Source: an uncultured Mycoplasmatota bacterium (GTDB lineage: Bacteria > Bacillota_I > Bacilli_A > RF39 > UBA660). From it: DNA of 64,000 nt. Position 1 is the first letter of the stretch; each line of letters opens with the position of its first letter. The position numbers and the translations under genes were made by a program. The notes below the pieces were generated by a model, which had not been told where the DNA came from, made no database searches, and saw only the letters and a program-made list of their open reading frames with translations. The DNA is taken from the NCBI GenBank assembly GCA_946528555.1, contig CAMMYS010000015.1, positions 1 to 64,000 of the forward strand. The letters run 5' to 3'. Shown here in pieces: positions 62,215-64,000 of this stretch.

Positions 62215-63276
62215 ATGAATATACTTAGTATCTGTAATGATGTAGATATATTAAAAACATTTAGAATTATTCGTATTATAATAGTAGCTATTAAAATAAT
62301 AGTTCCTTTAGTGTTGCTTGTAAGTGGAGCTTTAACTTTTACTAAAGCAGTATCTAGTGGTAAAACTAATGAAGCAATAAATGCATTTAAAAGAAAAGCT
62401 ATAGCAGCTATTATTATATTCTTAGTACCAACTTTTATTGGACTTGTATCTAACATAAGTAATGGTGAATATTTAAGTGCTCTTAGTTGTATTAAAAACT
62501 CAACTACTGAAAATATAAATAAAATTGCATTAGAACAATCTATGGAATATCTTGCAGTTGCTGAAAAAACATTAAATAGAAATGATTTATATGCTGCATA
62601 TATATCTATTAATAAAGTAGAAGATACTGATAAACAAAAAGCATTAGATACAAAAGCAAAAGCAATTGAAAAGAAAATACTTGCTAAAGAAGAAGAGGAA
62701 AGAAAGAAAAAAGAAGGCTCTGGTGGAAGTGGAATTGCTGGAACTAACGCTGGATGGTGGTGGCCTGTTGGTAGTAGAGAAACAACAGAAATAAATGGTA
62801 AGTTATTTGCAACTGGTGCTCCTTCAGCAACAAGATTAACAGCTACTTTTGGTGGAAATGATCCAGTTCATAAGGGATTAGGTGGAGGACATGGCGCTAT
62901 TGATATAGGTGCTGAAAGAGGAAGTAATGTAATAGCAACTAAATCAGGAACAGTTATTTCGCCAGCAAGAGGAGCAAGAATAGATTATCCTGATCAAGCA
63001 ATAAAACCAGATGCAAATGGAAAATATAATTGTAAGGGATTAATAGGTAATGAAGTTATTATTGATCATGGAAATGGTATAAGAGCAAGATATGCACATT
63101 TATACAAAAATACAATTACAGTAAGAGCAGGAGATCATGTAGAACAAGGTCAAGTTATTGGAAAATCAGGTAGTTCTGGTTGTTCATCAGGCCCACATTT
63201 ACATTTCCAACTTGAATTAAATGGTTCAAGAGTAGATCCATTAAAATATGTATCAGCATCAAATCCAAGACCATAA
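62215..63276 (+). CDS. Membrane-anchored M23 (LytM-type) metallopeptidase
   Basis: 353 aa behind GAGGGG. Residues about 15-85 form two helices joined by a polar turn (SSGKTNEAINAFKRK), a VirB2/TrbC-like pair shared in plan with the C-terminus of the 5804 protein. A coiled linker rich in Lys/Glu (110-175) follows. The peptidase domain has GHGAIDIGAERG (HxxxD) and GPHLHFQLELNG (HxH) for zinc. It probably cuts peptidoglycan cross-links. A VirB2-like anchor on a hydrolase hints at work in a wall-spanning assembly. Confidence 0.82.
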   Translation: MNILSICNDVDILKTFRIIRIIIVAIKIIVPLVLLVSGALTFTKAVSSGKTNEAINAFKRKAIAAIIIFLVPTFIGLVSNISNGEYLSALSCIKNSTTENINKIALEQSMEYLAVAEKTLNRNDLYAAYISINKVEDTDKQKALDTKAKAIEKKILAKEEEERKKKEGSGGSGIAGTNAGWWWPVGSRETTEINGKLFATGAPSATRLTATFGGNDPVHKGLGGGHGAIDIGAERGSNVIATKSGTVISPARGARIDYPDQAIKPDANGKYNCKGLIGNEVIIDHGNGIRARYAHLYKNTITVRAGDHVEQGQVIGKSGSSGCSSGPHLHFQLELNGSRVDPLKYVSASNPRP

Positions 63277-63288
63277 TTAAATTTATGC

Positions 63289-63317
63289 TTGTAAATAAGG
63301 GAATTTTATTATATAAT
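63289..63317 (+). promoter_or_regulatory. Promoter of the T-box operon
   Basis: TTGTAA at 63289-63294, 17 bases, TATAAT at 63312-63317. Confidence 0.75.
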
Positions 63318-63323
63318 TTACTC

Positions 63324-63528
63324 ATGTTTCGGTGATGAAGAAAGTAGTAAATATAAGAGTATTTATAGAGAATTAGTGGTTGGTGAAAACTAATATACAA
63401 TTATGTTGAACTTGTTTTTCTAGAAGTATCGTATTTCTGCGTTAAAGATAAGAGAGCATAACAAACTTTATGAATTAAGGTGGTACCGCGACTAATAGCC
63501 GTCCTTAAGTTATAAAGTTTTTATTTTG
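63324..63528 (+). ncRNA. T-box riboswitch leader
   Basis: The AAGGTGGTACCGCG T-box (63477-63490) and CCGTCCTT antiterminator partner are exact. Upstream, GGTGATGAAG (K-turn side) and AGAGAATTAGTGGTTGGTG with a GAAAAC partner mark Stem I. The terminator form pairs AAACTTTAT near 63464 with ATAAAGTTT near 63514, followed by TTATTTT. It senses an uncharged tRNA. The specifier lies in ATGTTGAAC; TTG (Leu) or GTT (Val) are candidates I could not separate. Confidence 0.93.
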
Positions 63529-63543
63529 AAAGGAGATAATTAT

Positions 63544-63978
63544 ATGAATGAAGTATTAAAGTCATTAATTGAATTTGTAGGTTTATTTATAATAGTATTT
63601 TTAATATATAAACTGCTCTATAGAAAAAAGAAAGATTTTAATAAATTAAAAAATACTGATGAAGTAAGAGCATTTATTATTAAATATGATTTAGATGTTA
63701 GACAAATAAATTATAAAAAATTATTAAACGTATTAATATTAATAAACACATTTATAATTTCATTTACAGCAACTATTATAGTTAGAATAGAAAGTATTGG
63801 TTGGTCAATAGCTGTATGTGTTTTAATAGTGGCTGCGCTGATTTTATCATTATTTCCAATCGCAGGTAATTATTTTAAATCTCATGAAAAAGAGATTGTT
63901 GTTGAAAAAGAAATAGATACATATGTAAAAACAAATAAAAAGAAGAAAAGTTCAAAGAAGAAAGAAGGCAAAAAATAA
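63544..63978 (+). CDS. Small membrane protein with Lys-rich tail
   Basis: 144 aa from ATG 63544 with AAAGGAGAT; a TTG at 63526 precedes that site. One helix at about 8-27, a charged region, then two helices at about 65-85 and 88-108, and a tail ending in alternating Lys/Ser. No family recognised. It lies between the T-box and the next gene with TAATG overlap, so its expression follows tRNA charging. Confidence 0.6.
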   Translation: MNEVLKSLIEFVGLFIIVFLIYKLLYRKKKDFNKLKNTDEVRAFIIKYDLDVRQINYKKLLNVLILINTFIISFTATIIVRIESIGWSIAVCVLIVAALILSLFPIAGNYFKSHEKEIVVEKEIDTYVKTNKKKKSSKKKEGKK

Positions 63979-64000
63979 TGTATGATTTTAAAAAGATAGA
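63978..64000 (+). CDS. Start of a gene cut by the window, probably an aminoacyl-tRNA synthetase
   Basis: ATG 63978 overlaps the preceding TAA; the visible codons read MYDFKKI. The T-box upstream implies a tRNA synthetase or amino-acid gene; LeuRS-like starts are compatible but seven residues prove nothing. Confidence 0.4.

Noticed and set aside
1..64000. Mycoplasma-type code with TGA as Trp
   Set aside because: TGA ends several genes with tight overlaps (ecfT, GtrB-like, thiolase, flippase) and TGG encodes conserved Trp residues.

Overview
The window reads as a chromosomal segment of a very AT-rich, Gram-positive-like, low-GC bacterium, most likely an uncultured host-associated Bacilli/Mollicutes-related lineage. 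This is inference from composition and gene content; there is no rRNA gene in the window. TGA acts as a stop codon and TGG encodes Trp, so the mycoplasma code is not used. The bacterium has a cell wall: there is a D,D-carboxypeptidase, wall-glycan export and an M23 peptidase. Genes are packed almost entirely on the + strand. A/T-rich intrinsic terminators often run straight into the -10 box of the next gene.

Layout. (1) 1-7.1 kb: the tail of a surface protein, a degenerate ECF-transporter operon (two ATPase-like subunits and EcfT) with truA, a compact sense/antisense locus that looks like a type I toxin-antitoxin, a wrecked DUF1016 gene, a VTT membrane protein, rmuC and a Cys-rich secreted protein. 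(2) 7.1-28.1 kb: a surface-polysaccharide cassette. It holds a GT4-TagA fusion, a TagGH-type ABC exporter, several glycosyltransferases, a GtrA-GT-C fusion with a GtrB-like transferase, dTDP-sugar genes (rfbA, rfbB, a 3,4-ketoisomerase and a 3-aminotransferase), a thiolase with a 3-hydroxyacyl-CoA dehydrogenase and a hexapeptide acyltransferase, then wecB and a PP-loop protein. The cassette ends at a vestige of a second wecB 3' end, which suggests replacement by recombination. (3) 28-40 kb: a phosphoesterase, a GH43 enzyme with about 11 Big_2 domains, an apparently intracellular trypsin-like protease, a DUF1016 nuclease, aqpZ, a glf-flippase-VanZ module, an orphan leader RNA, a dinD remnant and a RhuM-Fic protein. 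(4) 40-51 kb: a TasA-like/SipW/DUF5305/Hint-protein operon, a PH-domain protein, a D,D-carboxypeptidase and a large BspA-type repeat protein. (5) 51-64 kb: rny, a 966-aa C-terminally anchored protein related to the one cut at the window start, an SDR, a thioredoxin with a DsbD-like protein, a HerA-like ATPase, a GH31 glucosidase, a membrane-anchored M23 peptidase, and a T-box leader before a membrane protein and the first codons of a probable aminoacyl-tRNA synthetase.

How the parts may work together. The cassette can be read as a wall-glycan system. WecB would make UDP-ManNAc for the TagA domain, the ABC pair would export the chain, and dTDP-4-keto-6-deoxyglucose would become a 3-amino-3,6-dideoxyhexose. 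The thiolase and dehydrogenase could make 3-hydroxybutyryl-CoA for the acyltransferase. The GtrB/GtrA/GT-C set could add the finished sugar outside the cell. Three other candidates for undescribed biology stand out: the Fst-like convergent RNA locus with an unfamiliar 30-aa peptide, perfect hairpins built into the reading frames of DUF1016, DinD and RhuM genes, and the SipW-linked protein carrying a Hint domain.
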